A DNA stretch of 64,000 nt from Snuella lapsa. GTDB lineage: Bacteria > Bacteroidota > Bacteroidia > Flavobacteriales > Flavobacteriaceae. Made by a program: the position numbers and the translations under genes. Under the pieces are notes generated by a model. It made no database searches, was not told where the DNA came from, and saw only the letters and a program-made list of their open reading frames with translations. Shown one piece after another: positions 33,101-41,863 of the stretch (its first letter is position 1; each line of letters begins with the position of its first letter). Location: the NCBI RefSeq assembly GCF_039539345.1, contig NZ_BAABCY010000036.1, positions 62,001 through 126,000 of the forward strand, read 5' to 3'.

Positions 33101-33545
33101 TAGCCTTATAATTAATAGCCATCTTAAAAGGTACAGGCTTAAGCTCTAATGACTTTTGTTCTATACTTGCTAATAACAACTCCGACTCCTCTGAACTTTG
33201 GCGCAACTGAAGCACGTTTAACAACTTATCGCTTACTTCAGGAAAGTGCTTACCAATAATCAACGAAGCCCCTTTATAATCAATCCCCTTCTGCAACTTG
33301 AACAATTTTGCCATTGGCAAAACAATAAACTTTGATAATAACACAAGTTCCACCGCTATAAACAACCAAAACAAAAAAGTTCTTGCTAACGGATTCAACC
33401 ACAGGATATGCTCAACAAACAATGTCAACAAAAAATACAGAACACCACTTGCAAAAAACAAAATAGCACCTTTTAGCAATTCGTTTGTGCAATATCGCCT
33501 GATAAAACCTTCTAGTTTTTCCTTTATGACACCAAAACTATCCAT
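30153..33545 (-). CDS. DUF4175-family membrane protein with very long charged coiled coil
   Basis: This 1130-aa protein has two membrane helices near the N-terminus (~21-40 LKGAILFFASGVLYFLLTLF and ~52-75 LARTFLFWLFIAVELVLLSKF) and a third around ~152-172. Beta-rich DUF4175-type domains with DYPAYTNKSSDRFKSTGNAIVPEGT follow. From ~490 to ~780 the sequence is almost entirely Lys/Glu/Gln heptad-like (QEKINKEELVQKLEQLAKQN), then a methionine-rich MMEMSQGMAQSMMSGSG patch and a Gly/Glu-rich low-complexity region near 960-1000. DUF4175 proteins are common in Bacteroidota and Alphaproteobacteria, with unknown function. It is the first gene of the ybeY-mnmG unit. Confidence 0.8.
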   Translation of the reverse strand: MDSFGVIKEKLEGFIRRYCTNELLKGAILFFASGVLYFLLTLFVEHILWLNPLARTFLFWLFIAVELVLLSKFIVLPMAKLFKLQKGIDYKGASLIIGKHFPEVSDKLLNVLQLRQSSEESELLLASIEQKSLELKPVPFKMAINYKANIKYLKYAMIPVLVILAVMFTGNLKWFSDSYERVVHYKTAYSPPAPFQFLILNKDLTALENKDYTLNVKTVGDIVPENVQVVYNDEVYIMQQTGVASFAFKFSSPKSDINFRIKANNVVSRQHLLEVVKVPTITSFDMVLDYPAYTNKSSDRFKSTGNAIVPEGTNVTWELRAKAAEFIHLYAKDTVSFALKEDAVFNASKRVFSNFDYTLSAGNKKLPNYENLAFAINVVKDEYPEIKLRAVKDSVDLQTLYFYGQVSDDYGFSKLQLVYYPLGRENEKQVESIPFSKSNISEFISAFPNGLNIQSGVPYELYFQVFDNDQVNKYKSAKSNVFGYRKRTDEEEVEKQLGDQKETIQDLNKSIEKFNEQDKKLTELTNTQKEKTNLSFSDKKKLEAFLKRQKQQDEMMKNFNEKLKDNLENFDDERKEPDNFKKDLEQRLQENEEQLKQDEKLMKELDKLQEKINKEELVQKLEQLAKQNKNKKRSLEQLLELTKRFYVQKKLEKLKEDLAKQAIDQEKLSNSNEDDNTKEKQDALNKEFDDFKKALEELKRESEKLKKPIDIPQDKLDEQEVDKEQEKASESLQKKEQESSSGDKEPASDEKKKEELNKAKQSQKKAAKKMMEMSQGMAQSMMSGSGDQMQEDIDMLRQILDNLVLFSFEQEALMEQFKTIEENHNKYAAFLRKQSSLREHFEHIDDSLFALSLRNPKLSETVNKEINEVFFNIDKSLGQLSENQVYQGVASQQFAVTSANNLADFLSDILDSMQENLSLSPGQGGKGDIQLPDIIMSQEELNKKMEEGLKEGEENSGREKQGKESTGQDGEEESEGKSGNATGEGERDGDNELMNGRLYEIYQEQQRLRQALEEKIAKEGGGNGDAKRLINQMEQIELELLNKGFANQTLKKMMSLQHQLLKLDNAAFQQGKENKRESKTNNRNFDNKANNQIQKAKQYFQTTEILNRQTLPLQQVYKKKVQTYFKQTDD

Positions 33546-33644
33546 TCCTTAAACAAATTGACTCTACTTATAAAAGTTAATATCATTATAACTTACTAAA
33601 CTACAATTTTATTTAGTACGCTTATTATAATTATGTGTTAATTG

Positions 33645-33652
33645 TATCTTTG
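33645..33652 (+). promoter_or_regulatory. Candidate -7 box for gltX
   Basis: TATCTTTG matches the TAnnTTTG consensus and lies 108 bp before the gltX ATG, giving a ~100-nt leader. No exact -33 TTG was found at 17-23 bp. The leader contains no obvious T-box or terminator. Confidence 0.45.
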
Positions 33653-33760
33653 CAACCAAATTACTGGGAGCAACTTTCACCATAACATAAGGTAACGCCT
33701 CCAGAATTTCTATATTCGTCCGTTAACTAAACTTAACATAAGATAAAAACTAGATCAAAC

Positions 33761-35275
33761 ATGACCAAAAACGTTCGCGTGCGGTTTGCACCAAGTCCAA
33801 CAGGCCCACTACATATTGGCGGTGTTAGAACTGCCTTATTCAACTATTTATTCGCCAAAAAACACAATGGTAAATTTATTCTAAGAATTGAGGATACAGA
33901 TCAAAACAGGTATGTTCCGGGCGCCGAAGACTACATTATAGAGGCCTTAAACTGGTGTAACATTCCATTTGATGAGGGACCTGGAAAAAACGAAACATTT
34001 GGCCCCTACCGTCAGAGCGAGCGTAAAGATCTTTATAAAGCTTACGCCGAAAAATTAATTGCCTCCGGCGATGCTTACTATGCATTTGACACGGCTGAAA
34101 GTCTTGATTTTCACAGAAAAGACCACGAATTGAAAGGAAAAACGTTTATTTACAACTGGCATAATCGCATGAAACTAAACAACTCCTTATCGCTTTCAGA
34201 AGCTGATGTGAAGTCTAAACTAGATGCTGGAGATGATTATGTAATACGTTTTAAATCCCCACAGGATGAGATACTCCACCTAAAAGACCTTATTCGAGGA
34301 GATATAAAAATAGACACCAATATTTTAGACGATAAAGTACTTTTTAAAAGCGATGGGATGCCCACTTACCATCTTGCCAATATAGTAGATGACCATTTAA
34401 TGGAAATATCACATGTTATTCGTGGCGAAGAATGGTTGCCTTCTTTAGCATTGCATCAGCAACTATATACCGCTTTTGGATGGGAAGCTCCCCAATTTGC
34501 TCATTTACCTCTCATACTAAAACCAACGGGCAAAGGAAAATTAAGCAAGCGTGATGGTGATAAATTAGGGTTTCCAGTGTTCCCTCTTCAATGGCAGGAT
34601 CCAAAAACCCAAGATATTTCTAGAGGCTATAGAGAAGATGGCTATTTTGCCGATGCCATGATTAATTTTCTTGCCTTTTTAGGATGGAACCCTGGTACCG
34701 AACAAGAAATTTTTAGCTTGGACGAACTCATTGAAACTTTCGATTTAAGCCGTGTTAATAAATCGGGGGCTCGCTTTGACCCCGATAAGATTAAGTGGTT
34801 TAATCACCACTATATGCAAGAACAAAGCAATGACAACCTGGCTCAAGCTTTTAAGTCACAACATACGGCTTTGACCGATATAGATGTTAATTATATAGCT
34901 TTAGTTGTTGGCCTTGTTAAAGAACGTGCCAATTTTGTTAGCGACTTTTGGGATTTATGTCATTATTTCTTTCAAGCTCCCAAAACTTACGATGAAAAAG
35001 CAGCCAAAAAAGCCTTAAAAGAAGAAACTCCAAAACTGATGACCGAGGTAATAGCACTCATTGATTCAGTTGGAGATGATTATAATGCTGAAAGTCTTCA
35101 ATCTGTTATTAAAGGCTGGATCAGCTCTAACGAAATAGGTTTTGGGAAAATTATGATGCCGTTACGTTTGGCTTTAGTTGGAGCTTTACAAGGACCAGAT
35201 GTATTCGACATTATGTACTTAATCGGCAAAGATGAAACCATAAAGCGCATCGAAGCAATGATGCACCAATTATAA
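33761..35275 (+). CDS. gltX: glutamyl-tRNA synthetase
   Basis: This class I aminoacyl-tRNA synthetase charges tRNA-Glu. It is 504 aa and intact. The HIGH-type motif is RFAPSPTGPLHIGGVRTALFN at ~8-28, the KMSKS-type loop is GKLSKRDGDKLGF at ~266-278, and RGEEWLPSLALHQQLY is the family core. The C-terminal anticodon-binding helical cage is present. Because glnS is also in the window (39371-41392), the organism does not depend on a GluRS that misacylates tRNA-Gln, at least for lack of GlnRS. It is monocistronic on the plus strand. Confidence 0.97.
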   Translation: MTKNVRVRFAPSPTGPLHIGGVRTALFNYLFAKKHNGKFILRIEDTDQNRYVPGAEDYIIEALNWCNIPFDEGPGKNETFGPYRQSERKDLYKAYAEKLIASGDAYYAFDTAESLDFHRKDHELKGKTFIYNWHNRMKLNNSLSLSEADVKSKLDAGDDYVIRFKSPQDEILHLKDLIRGDIKIDTNILDDKVLFKSDGMPTYHLANIVDDHLMEISHVIRGEEWLPSLALHQQLYTAFGWEAPQFAHLPLILKPTGKGKLSKRDGDKLGFPVFPLQWQDPKTQDISRGYREDGYFADAMINFLAFLGWNPGTEQEIFSLDELIETFDLSRVNKSGARFDPDKIKWFNHHYMQEQSNDNLAQAFKSQHTALTDIDVNYIALVVGLVKERANFVSDFWDLCHYFFQAPKTYDEKAAKKALKEETPKLMTEVIALIDSVGDDYNAESLQSVIKGWISSNEIGFGKIMMPLRLALVGALQGPDVFDIMYLIGKDETIKRIEAMMHQL

Positions 35276-35304
35276 CAACCCTTTAAAGGCAATCTGTCTT
35301 TTGG

Positions 35305-35991
35305 TTAAAAGCAAAACATCGCACCAAAAACCAACATAGACTGATTGCCTTTAAAACTCTCGTTTTCAGATTCAAGCCCTTCTTGAGTATTTAACTTTTT
35401 TAATATATTGGTAAACCCATAAATGTACTGCGCCTTTAATTTAAAATTTTTAATTCCTGCTGTAGCCCCTACTACACCATTAAAGTTTACCTTAGAAATA
35501 TTAGCAATGTCGGTAGCAGATACATTGGCAAAATCGTTTATAAAATAACTTTCCTGACTTTTATCCTTTAGTTCCAGTTTGCCGTTGTATTGAACCATAG
35601 GCCCTGCATCTATAGTAAAATAGTTTCCTGCGAGCTTTATGTGTCCCAATAAAGCCAACTGAGCCGCAAAAAGTTTATACTCAATAAAGGTTTCTTCAGA
35701 ATTAACTAAATCTTGATTTGTACGCCCTAAAATATGGATATAATTTTCAGATAACTGCATTCCATAGCTCATATTATACCATCTATGAGGAATATCGACC
35801 GTAGCAGACAACCCTCCCAAAAAGCCATCTCCTTGTTTCGTTACAAAATTGTCCGTTTGAATATCAAACTTTGTAAGTCCTCCAAAAATACCTATCCCAT
35901 TCGTTATGGCATATGTTTTATGCTGTGAAAAACTTTTTGTAACAAAACCCATAGTTAGTGCTACTAATAAAATGTAATGCTTAAATTTCAT
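35305..35991 (-). CDS. Small outer-membrane beta-barrel protein
   Basis: This is a 228-aa predicted outer-membrane protein. Start at ATG 35991 gives the signal peptide MKFKHYILLVALTMGFVTKSFSQ. The upstream in-frame ATG would bury the signal behind 14 polar residues and is rejected. The mature part alternates hydrophobic and polar residues (FGGLTKFDIQTDNFVTKQG, YNMSYGMQLSENYIHILG, AGIKNFKLKAQYIYGF), and the C-terminus ends with an aromatic residue (VFGAMFCF), as in OmpW/PorT-like eight- or ten-strand barrels. No specific family is recognised. It converges with gltX with a 29-bp gap. Confidence 0.65.
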   Translation of the reverse strand: MKFKHYILLVALTMGFVTKSFSQHKTYAITNGIGIFGGLTKFDIQTDNFVTKQGDGFLGGLSATVDIPHRWYNMSYGMQLSENYIHILGRTNQDLVNSEETFIEYKLFAAQLALLGHIKLAGNYFTIDAGPMVQYNGKLELKDKSQESYFINDFANVSATDIANISKVNFNGVVGATAGIKNFKLKAQYIYGFTNILKKLNTQEGLESENESFKGNQSMLVFGAMFCF

Positions 35992-36177
35992 ATGTTTATT
36001 TTTTATTGCATTTTCAATGGTCAGATGCAACATCCATATAATTACAATGTTGTGCTACAATATTTTTAGTCATGGATGTTTCATTGGTTAATTTTTTGGT
36101 TATCTAAAGCAGTGCATACTGTCTGATAAACCTCAAATATAGTATAAATTTATATCTTAATTTTTTAAACAGCTATT

Positions 36178-37110
36178 ATGAACTACTACTTTATTCCTAT
36201 TATTCTGATTGGGTTAATTATTTTAATCTCATCTTTTTTCATTGTAAAACAGCAAACGGCCGGCATTATTGAACGTTTCGGGAAATTTCAAAGTATTCGC
36301 CATTCAGGTCCTCAATTTAAAATCCCATTGGTTGATAGAATTGCAGGTCGATTAAGCCTAAAAATCCAACAGTTGGATGTTATTATAGAAACCAAAACAT
36401 TGGATGACGTGTTTGTACGCTTAAAAGTTTCGGTACAATACAAAGTAATAAGAGACAAAGTATACGATGCCTTTTATAAGCTTGATTATCCACACGATCA
36501 AATAACAAGTTATGTCTTTGACGTGGTACGCGCCGAAGTTCCCAAAATGAAGCTGGATGATGTGTTTGTTAAAAAAGACGACATCGCACTTGCTGTAAAA
36601 GCAGAGCTTAACGATGCTATGCTGGATTACGGTTTTGACATAATAAAGACCCTTGTCACCGATATTGACCCAGACCCACAGGTAAAAGAAGCCATGAACC
36701 GCATTAATGCTTCGGAACGTGAAAAAATTGCTGCTCAATTTGAAGGTGATGCTGCTCGTATCTTAATTGTTGAAAAAGCAAAGGCAGAAGCAGAAAGCAA
36801 ACGTTTGCAAGGTCAGGGTATTGCAGACCAACGTCGTGAAATTGCACGGGGTCTTGAGGAATCTGTAGATGTATTAAACCGTGTGGGTATTAATTCGCAA
36901 GAAGCATCGGCTTTAATAGTTGTTACACAACATTACGATACCCTGCAAGCTATTGGAGGTGAAACAAACAGCAACTTAATACTTTTGCCTAATTCGCCAC
37001 AAGCAGGCAGTAATATGCTTAACGACATGGTCGCTAGTTTCACGGCTAGCAACCAAATTGGTGAAGCCATGAAAGACGCTAAGCAAAATAAAAAAGACAA
37101 CAAAGATTAA
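36178..37110 (+). CDS. SPFH/band 7 domain protein (stomatin-like)
   Basis: This 310-aa protein has one N-terminal membrane helix (YFIPIILIGLIILISSFFIV) and a complete SPFH/band 7 domain. AGIIERFGKFQSIRHSGPQFKIPL, DVFVRLKVSVQYKV, and ITSYVFDVVRAEVPKMKLDDVF are the hallmark sequences, followed by INASEREKIAAQFEGDAARILIVEKAKAEAESKRLQGQGIA, the coiled-coil tail typical of stomatin-like proteins that oligomerise into membrane microdomains. There is no adjacent NfeD gene. Specific function is not known; relatives scaffold proteases or transporters. Confidence 0.88.
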   Translation: MNYYFIPIILIGLIILISSFFIVKQQTAGIIERFGKFQSIRHSGPQFKIPLVDRIAGRLSLKIQQLDVIIETKTLDDVFVRLKVSVQYKVIRDKVYDAFYKLDYPHDQITSYVFDVVRAEVPKMKLDDVFVKKDDIALAVKAELNDAMLDYGFDIIKTLVTDIDPDPQVKEAMNRINASEREKIAAQFEGDAARILIVEKAKAEAESKRLQGQGIADQRREIARGLEESVDVLNRVGINSQEASALIVVTQHYDTLQAIGGETNSNLILLPNSPQAGSNMLNDMVASFTASNQIGEAMKDAKQNKKDNKD

Positions 37111-37182
37111 CTAATGCCTTTTTAATACGGAAAGCAAAAAGCGACTTGATAAAAACAATTTTTTAAACGGTTGCTTTTTTGT

Positions 37183-37389
37183 TTACTCGTGTTCTCCTTT
37201 ATAGTCTCTTAAAAGACGCTCTAAAGTATCTAAATACTCATCCATAGAATCCGCATCGATATTAGGATGCGCTTCGTTAGGAATAGTCATTGGGTTTTCA
37301 TCCAGATACTTATATAGTCCTGGATAATTTGTTTCTATTTCCCTCGTTAGCTTTGATATTTTTGACAGTATTTCTTCTGAAGATCCCAT
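37183..37389 (-). CDS. Small conserved-looking hypothetical protein
   Basis: This is a 68-aa soluble protein, MGSSEEILSKISKLTREIE, then NYPGLYKYLDENPMTIPNEAHPN and a helical C-terminus DEYLDTLERLLRDYK. Two predicted helices flank a proline- and asparagine-rich turn. Start at ATG 37389 is favoured because the seven codons upstream of it are hydrophobic and unlike the rest. It has no recognised family from memory and no operon partner. Confidence 0.55.
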   Translation of the reverse strand: MGSSEEILSKISKLTREIETNYPGLYKYLDENPMTIPNEAHPNIDADSMDEYLDTLERLLRDYKGEHE

Positions 37390-37470
37390 AATATACCCTT
37401 TTAAAAACATTAGCCTTAAATTACTAAAAATAAAGCACTTATTAAAGATATTTCACAATCGTTCGAAAGT

Positions 37471-37570
37471 TTGACTAAAAGCAGCTCAGCTTTTAGATAA
37501 AAGAAGTTAGGCTAAGGGACTATTTAAATTTCCCTTTCTGTTTTCTCACAAAAGCTTTGGATGCTAGTGA
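37471..37570. repeat. Dispersed intergenic repeat, copy B (100 bp)
   Basis: It starts with TTGACTAAAAGCAGCTCAGC followed by TTTTAGAT and ends with GCTTTGGATGCTAGTGA, both near-matches to the ends of the repeat at 14560-14792. The opening CTAAAAGC/GCTTTTAG can fold. It occupies most of the spacer between two minus-strand genes. Confidence 0.55.
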
Positions 37571-37572
37571 AG

Positions 37573-38727
37573 TTATTTAAAAGGGTGCCGTTCATTCCAG
37601 TTTTGTTTAGGGTTCATTAACCGAAAAATCAGCTTTAAAACCATATTCATAACTCCGTTTGTATGCTTTAAATACACTACCATGGCTTTAGGCTCTGCTC
37701 CTACCGAACTTTTAATTTCCATAGCCGTTCTGGCGTAAACAACTGTAGAGAACTTGTTTTCGATGGCATACTGAGCCATATCATACAGCATATTCAAATA
37801 CAACTGATTGGGGTATTGATGCGCTTTGTCGTAGCCTAAAAAATAGGTTTCAAGGTCACTATTATTCAGCAGTAGTGTATAAAAACCGACAAGCTCATTG
37901 TCGATGTAATAACCAAATATTTTAAACCTTTTTCCTAATTGTAATTTTAAACTGTAGAAATGATTGTCTGGCAATAAAAACGTATTAAACTTGGCGTTAT
38001 TAGACACGTTTAAGTACAGTTCATGCAGTCTTGGTCCTTCTTTATAAACTGCTTCCAGACTCAATTCTTCAATAAGAATAGCATTAAATTTCTTTCTAGC
38101 CCGTTTAAAGCGGTCTCGGTACTTCTTTGTCATACTACCCACGTAATCCCCAAGGGTTTGCCACTGGAGCCTAACTGGCATAATCATATTGGGCTGCACT
38201 GCTATTTTGTACAACATCTGTTTCTTAAAAAAGTGCTTCTCAAGATGAATGGAATCCTCTAAAAAATAATCTTTCCATAAAAAGGCCCTAATCTTTTTGT
38301 TCTGGGTTGTTTTAATTTCTTTTTTAAGTGAATTTAAAGCTCCTGAAACCGCATTTAAATAAGCAGCCGTATCTATTTTGTCCTTTAAGTAAAAAATACC
38401 GTGCTGTCCGGTATGGGTTAAATTACCAACAACCAAAATATTTCCTTTTAACACCTTTGAAACAATATCCTGAACAAGCTCTTTTATACAAGACACTTTC
38501 GTTTTCCTAAACATATCCTTTAGATACAACTGTACCCGTTGCACAATTGCCCCCCCAACAAGGTCTTTATCTTTAAAGACTCCTATATAAAACAGTTGTA
38601 TGTTGCTAGGCGAAGCTTCTTCGAGAGCCTTTAAATAACTTGTCTGTAAAAGAACATCATGTTCAACAAGGCTATTCCATGTACTGGGAAGCTCTTTGAA
38701 AGAATAATAAATACGATATGTTTCCAA
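37573..38727 (-). CDS. GNAT/FemAB-type acyltransferase-fold protein
   Basis: This 384-aa cytosolic protein has a C-terminal GNAT-like half: DNELVGFYTLLLNNSDLETYFLGYD, then YLNMLYDMAQYAIENKFSTVVYARTAMEIKSSVGAEP, typical of FemAB-related or peptidogalycan biosynthesis/BioF2-like acetyltransferases. The N-terminal half has a shorter related fold (LFYIGVFKDKDLVGGAIVQ). Such proteins transfer amino acids or acyl groups to cell-envelope or lipid precursors, but the substrate is unknown here. It ends in a basic tail (NPKQNWNERHPFK). A terminator hairpin (38751-38781) separates it from the DUF1761 gene upstream. Confidence 0.6.
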   Translation of the reverse strand: METYRIYYSFKELPSTWNSLVEHDVLLQTSYLKALEEASPSNIQLFYIGVFKDKDLVGGAIVQRVQLYLKDMFRKTKVSCIKELVQDIVSKVLKGNILVVGNLTHTGQHGIFYLKDKIDTAAYLNAVSGALNSLKKEIKTTQNKKIRAFLWKDYFLEDSIHLEKHFFKKQMLYKIAVQPNMIMPVRLQWQTLGDYVGSMTKKYRDRFKRARKKFNAILIEELSLEAVYKEGPRLHELYLNVSNNAKFNTFLLPDNHFYSLKLQLGKRFKIFGYYIDNELVGFYTLLLNNSDLETYFLGYDKAHQYPNQLYLNMLYDMAQYAIENKFSTVVYARTAMEIKSSVGAEPKAMVVYLKHTNGVMNMVLKLIFRLMNPKQNWNERHPFK

Positions 38728-38750
38728 TAAACTAGTTTATTTCCAATAAA

Positions 38751-38781
38751 AAAGACCGAAAGAGAAAACCTTTCAGTCTTT
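38751..38781. terminator. Terminator hairpin between two minus-strand genes
   Basis: AAAGACcGAAAG pairs with CTTTCaGTCTTT (one mismatch) across 7 bases, with A- and T-rich flanks. It lies downstream of the DUF1761 gene. Confidence 0.75.
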
Positions 38782-38804
38782 AAATATGCTAAAAAATTAC
38801 AAAA

Positions 38805-39287
38805 TTATTTCCATCCACAAACAATAGCTCCCATAATAGCTAATGTTACAATCCAATATCCACTGTTTATTAAAATATATTTAGTGCCTCTACGCTCAAA
38901 CAGCGCATTGGTTCCAATTATTGGTAAGGCTATAAAAATACCTGCAATAACACCATGCAACGCACCATGCTTAAAGGTTCTAAACGCATCTCCATAATCT
39001 TCCATAAACGCTGCAAACGACGGCAATGCGTTTTCTACATCGCCCCCAACCATACTTATGGCTCCAGTTTGATGAATGGCTAAGAACTGAATGGCGAAGG
39101 CTAATAAGAAAGCAAAGATGAAAGCCAAAATGAAAATCTTTGCCATATTAGCGCCTTTCATTTTCTCTTCTGTCATATCTGCTGCTTGCATCCAAGCATT
39201 ACCAAATACTTTTGGATTGTACCAAATAAATCCCATTACCAAAGCAGAAACTGCTGAAGCTAAGAGTGCTAAAAAATTAATTTCCAT
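38805..39287 (-). CDS. DUF1761-family membrane protein
   Basis: This 160-aa integral membrane protein has four predicted helices (about 4-24, 50-70, 110-128, 138-158). The N-terminal segment LASAVSALVMGFIWYNPKVFGNAWMQ with its conserved YNPK motif is characteristic of DUF1761. Further family-like features are GALHGVIAGIFIALPIIGTNALFERR, then a C-terminal ILINSGYWIVTLAIMGAIV. Function is unknown. No operon partner is evident, since a terminator follows and glnS precedes it by an 80-bp gap. Confidence 0.8.
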   Translation of the reverse strand: MEINFLALLASAVSALVMGFIWYNPKVFGNAWMQAADMTEEKMKGANMAKIFILAFIFAFLLAFAIQFLAIHQTGAISMVGGDVENALPSFAAFMEDYGDAFRTFKHGALHGVIAGIFIALPIIGTNALFERRGTKYILINSGYWIVTLAIMGAIVCGWK

Positions 39288-39370
39288 AATTAAAAATGTT
39301 TAGTTAGTAAGCTAAATGTAATAAAATTTACCTTACACACACCATCTTACCTTTTTGAAAATCAACATTT

Positions 39371-41392
39371 TTATAAAATATTTTTGGCTTCGGCTACCAA
39401 AATATCATTTTTATCTTCTAACGCTATGGTGATAAATTTGTGAATTTCATCATTGTTTCCAAGCCCTCTTTTTAACAAAACACCGAGCACTATAGTCGTT
39501 GCTATTCGTGTCCCTACTTTTTTAAGGGCAGTATTAAATAAAGGCTTTAATTCCTCGTAACTTACCTGTTTTGCCAATTCTTGAATTTCGGCCTTTACTT
39601 TCTGTTGCTTCTCATCTGGCAAATTAGTATACTTTTTACCTAACTGCTGAATAACATCTATTGCTTTTCTCTTAGGCTGTACTTTTTTAACTTGCGGTTT
39701 ATTGGGTTCTTCTTTAGGCTTCTGCTTAGCCCAAGTATCTCTTAGACCAACCGTTTTGTTAAATATTAAGTTACCCGAAGAGGCATCATCATCAACATTA
39801 AAATACCCCAAACGCTGAAACTGAAAACGCTCTCCTACTCTCGCATCTTTTAAACTTGGCTCCACAAAAGCCTCGATTAGCCTTAAAGACTTGGGGTTTA
39901 AGAAATCCATAAAATCTTTGTCCTGATGACTATCTGGAGCCTCATCCATAAACAACCTGTCATATTCCCTTACTTCTGCTTTTAAGGCATGCTGGATAGA
40001 GACCCAATGCAGTGTCCCCTTTACTTTTCGTAAACTTGCTTCTGTCCCACTTCCACTTAGTGTGTCTTCATCATATACACAATGGATTTCCAAAATATTA
40101 CCATCGGCATCTTTAACAACACCCTCACCTTTAATTATATAAGCATTTTTTAATCGTACTTCCTTTCCTAAAGTCAAACGGAAATATTTACTATTGGCTT
40201 CTTCCTTAAAATCATCCCTTTCAATATACAATTCGCGAGAAAAAGGAACCTTTCTATAACCTGCACTTTCGTCCTCAGGATTATTTTCTGCATCCAACCA
40301 CTCCTCTTTTCCTTCTGGATAATTAGTAATAACGAGCTTAATAGGGTCCATAACTGCCATAACCCTTGGAGCCGTTTTATTTAAATCTTCTCGAATGCAG
40401 AATTCTAAAAGAGAAACATCAATTACATTATCGCGTTTGGCCACACCTACACGTTCTACAAAGTGTCGAATCGCTCTGGGTGTATACCCTCGGCGTCTCA
40501 ATCCTGAGATAGTAGGCATTCTTGGGTCGTCCCATCCGTTTACTATACCTTGCTCAACCAATTGAAGCAATTTACGCTTGCTCATTATGGTGTAACTTAA
40601 GTTTAAACGTGCAAACTCTCGTTGCTTTGGCCTAAGCTTATTAACATCGACTATTTGATCTAAAAACCAATCGTAAAGTTCCCGGTGAGGTTTAAACTCT
40701 AAAGAACATAAAGAATGTGAGATTTGTTCAATATAATCGCTCTCACCATGTGTCCAATCGTACATCGGGTATATGCACCAATCATTTCCAGTTCTATGAT
40801 GGTGTTTTTTTAATATCCTGTACATAATAGGATCTCGCATTAGCATATTAGGATGCTTCATATCGATTTTTGCACGTAATATGTGTGCTCCTTCCTCGAA
40901 CTCTCCTTGCTTCATACGTTCGAACAAATCCAAATTTTCTTCTATACTTCTATTTCTATATGGACTATCTACACCGTGCTGGGTAGGTGTTCCTTTTTGT
41001 TCAGCCATAGCCTCACTAGATTGGGAATCTACGTAGGCTTTTCCTTTTTTAATAAGGCTAATTGCCCAATCGTAAAGCTGTTGAAAATAATCCGATGAAA
41101 ACAACTCCTTGTCCCAGGTATATCCTAGCCATGCAACATCATTCTTTATAGCATCTACATATTCCTGTTCTTCCTTTGCCGGATTCGTATCGTCAAAACG
41201 AAGATTTACTGGGGCATTATACTTTTCGCCTAAACCAAAACTAATTCCTATTGCCTTAGTATGTCCTATATGCAAATACCCATTGGGTTCTGGTGGAAAT
41301 CGAAAACGCAATTCATTATTCGATAAACCATTGGCTAAATCTTCTTCGATAATTTGCTCTAAAAAATTGAGCGATCTATTGTCATTCTCCAT
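39371..41392 (-). CDS. glnS: glutaminyl-tRNA synthetase with YqeY-like C-terminal domain
   Basis: This class I synthetase charges tRNA-Gln. Start at ATG 41392 (MENDNRSLNFLEQIIEEDL) gives 673 aa. The 38-codon in-frame extension is hydrophobic, not GlnRS-like, and overlaps A/T-rich promoter-like DNA. The HIGH motif is RFPPEPNGYLHIGHTKAIG and the KMSKS-type loop is YTIMSKRKLLQLVEQG. The catalytic core is followed by the beta-barrel anticodon domains. Residues ~540-673 (RKAIDVIQQLGKKYTNLP, ELAKQVSYEELKPLFNTAL) are a YqeY/GatB-tail-like helical domain that increases tRNA-Gln affinity in other bacteria. It is an orphan minus-strand gene. Confidence 0.95.
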   Translation of the reverse strand: MENDNRSLNFLEQIIEEDLANGLSNNELRFRFPPEPNGYLHIGHTKAIGISFGLGEKYNAPVNLRFDDTNPAKEEQEYVDAIKNDVAWLGYTWDKELFSSDYFQQLYDWAISLIKKGKAYVDSQSSEAMAEQKGTPTQHGVDSPYRNRSIEENLDLFERMKQGEFEEGAHILRAKIDMKHPNMLMRDPIMYRILKKHHHRTGNDWCIYPMYDWTHGESDYIEQISHSLCSLEFKPHRELYDWFLDQIVDVNKLRPKQREFARLNLSYTIMSKRKLLQLVEQGIVNGWDDPRMPTISGLRRRGYTPRAIRHFVERVGVAKRDNVIDVSLLEFCIREDLNKTAPRVMAVMDPIKLVITNYPEGKEEWLDAENNPEDESAGYRKVPFSRELYIERDDFKEEANSKYFRLTLGKEVRLKNAYIIKGEGVVKDADGNILEIHCVYDEDTLSGSGTEASLRKVKGTLHWVSIQHALKAEVREYDRLFMDEAPDSHQDKDFMDFLNPKSLRLIEAFVEPSLKDARVGERFQFQRLGYFNVDDDASSGNLIFNKTVGLRDTWAKQKPKEEPNKPQVKKVQPKRKAIDVIQQLGKKYTNLPDEKQQKVKAEIQELAKQVSYEELKPLFNTALKKVGTRIATTIVLGVLLKRGLGNNDEIHKFITIALEDKNDILVAEAKNIL

Positions 41393-41863
41393 GTAACTTC
41401 TAATGATTTGGGCAAAATTAAGCAAAATTGAGATACAAAGTTGAGCTATGTGTTTTATAAATCGTTGAAGGCATTTTGTAATAAGTTTGAAAAAAAAATT
41501 GTGCAATCGAAAAAAAAATTTACTTTTATATCGTTAAAATGCTTATTTTTATCGACGAAATGAAAAAACATTGTTTTAATTGTCATCATTTTTTATTCGA
41601 TAATAGCAAAAAAATAAGGTTGAGAGGTACTGTTTGAACTGGATTTAAATATCAAACACCAACCTATAAACAGTTGTTTTTTAAGCTTATAATAAGAAAA
41701 GTAATGTCCTTAATATTGTAAAGGCAAAACCTATAAGCTCGTTATTTTGTAATGAACTAAATGAAAGAAGAATAATTTTAAATTACAATCAAAATATCCG
41801 ATGAAACGTTTTTTTTAACGATTAATTACATAGATTTGTTTTGTTAACCCTTAAGTCTTAGAT
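41393..41863. other. Long AT-rich divergent intergenic region
   Basis: This is a 471-bp gap between glnS (minus) and the secreted orphan (plus). It has very AT-rich tracts, TTTATCG-type direct words at several places, a TAATTTTG-like box for glnS at 41420-41413 (minus) and a TAGATTTG box at 41831-41838 for the plus gene. No RNA gene, hairpin terminator or ORF is convincing. Confidence 0.4.

Noticed and set aside
41393..41506. 38-codon N-terminal extension of glnS
   Set aside because: Hydrophobic, not similar to GlnRS, and in AT-rich promoter-like DNA; ATG 41392 begins a normal GlnRS N-terminus.
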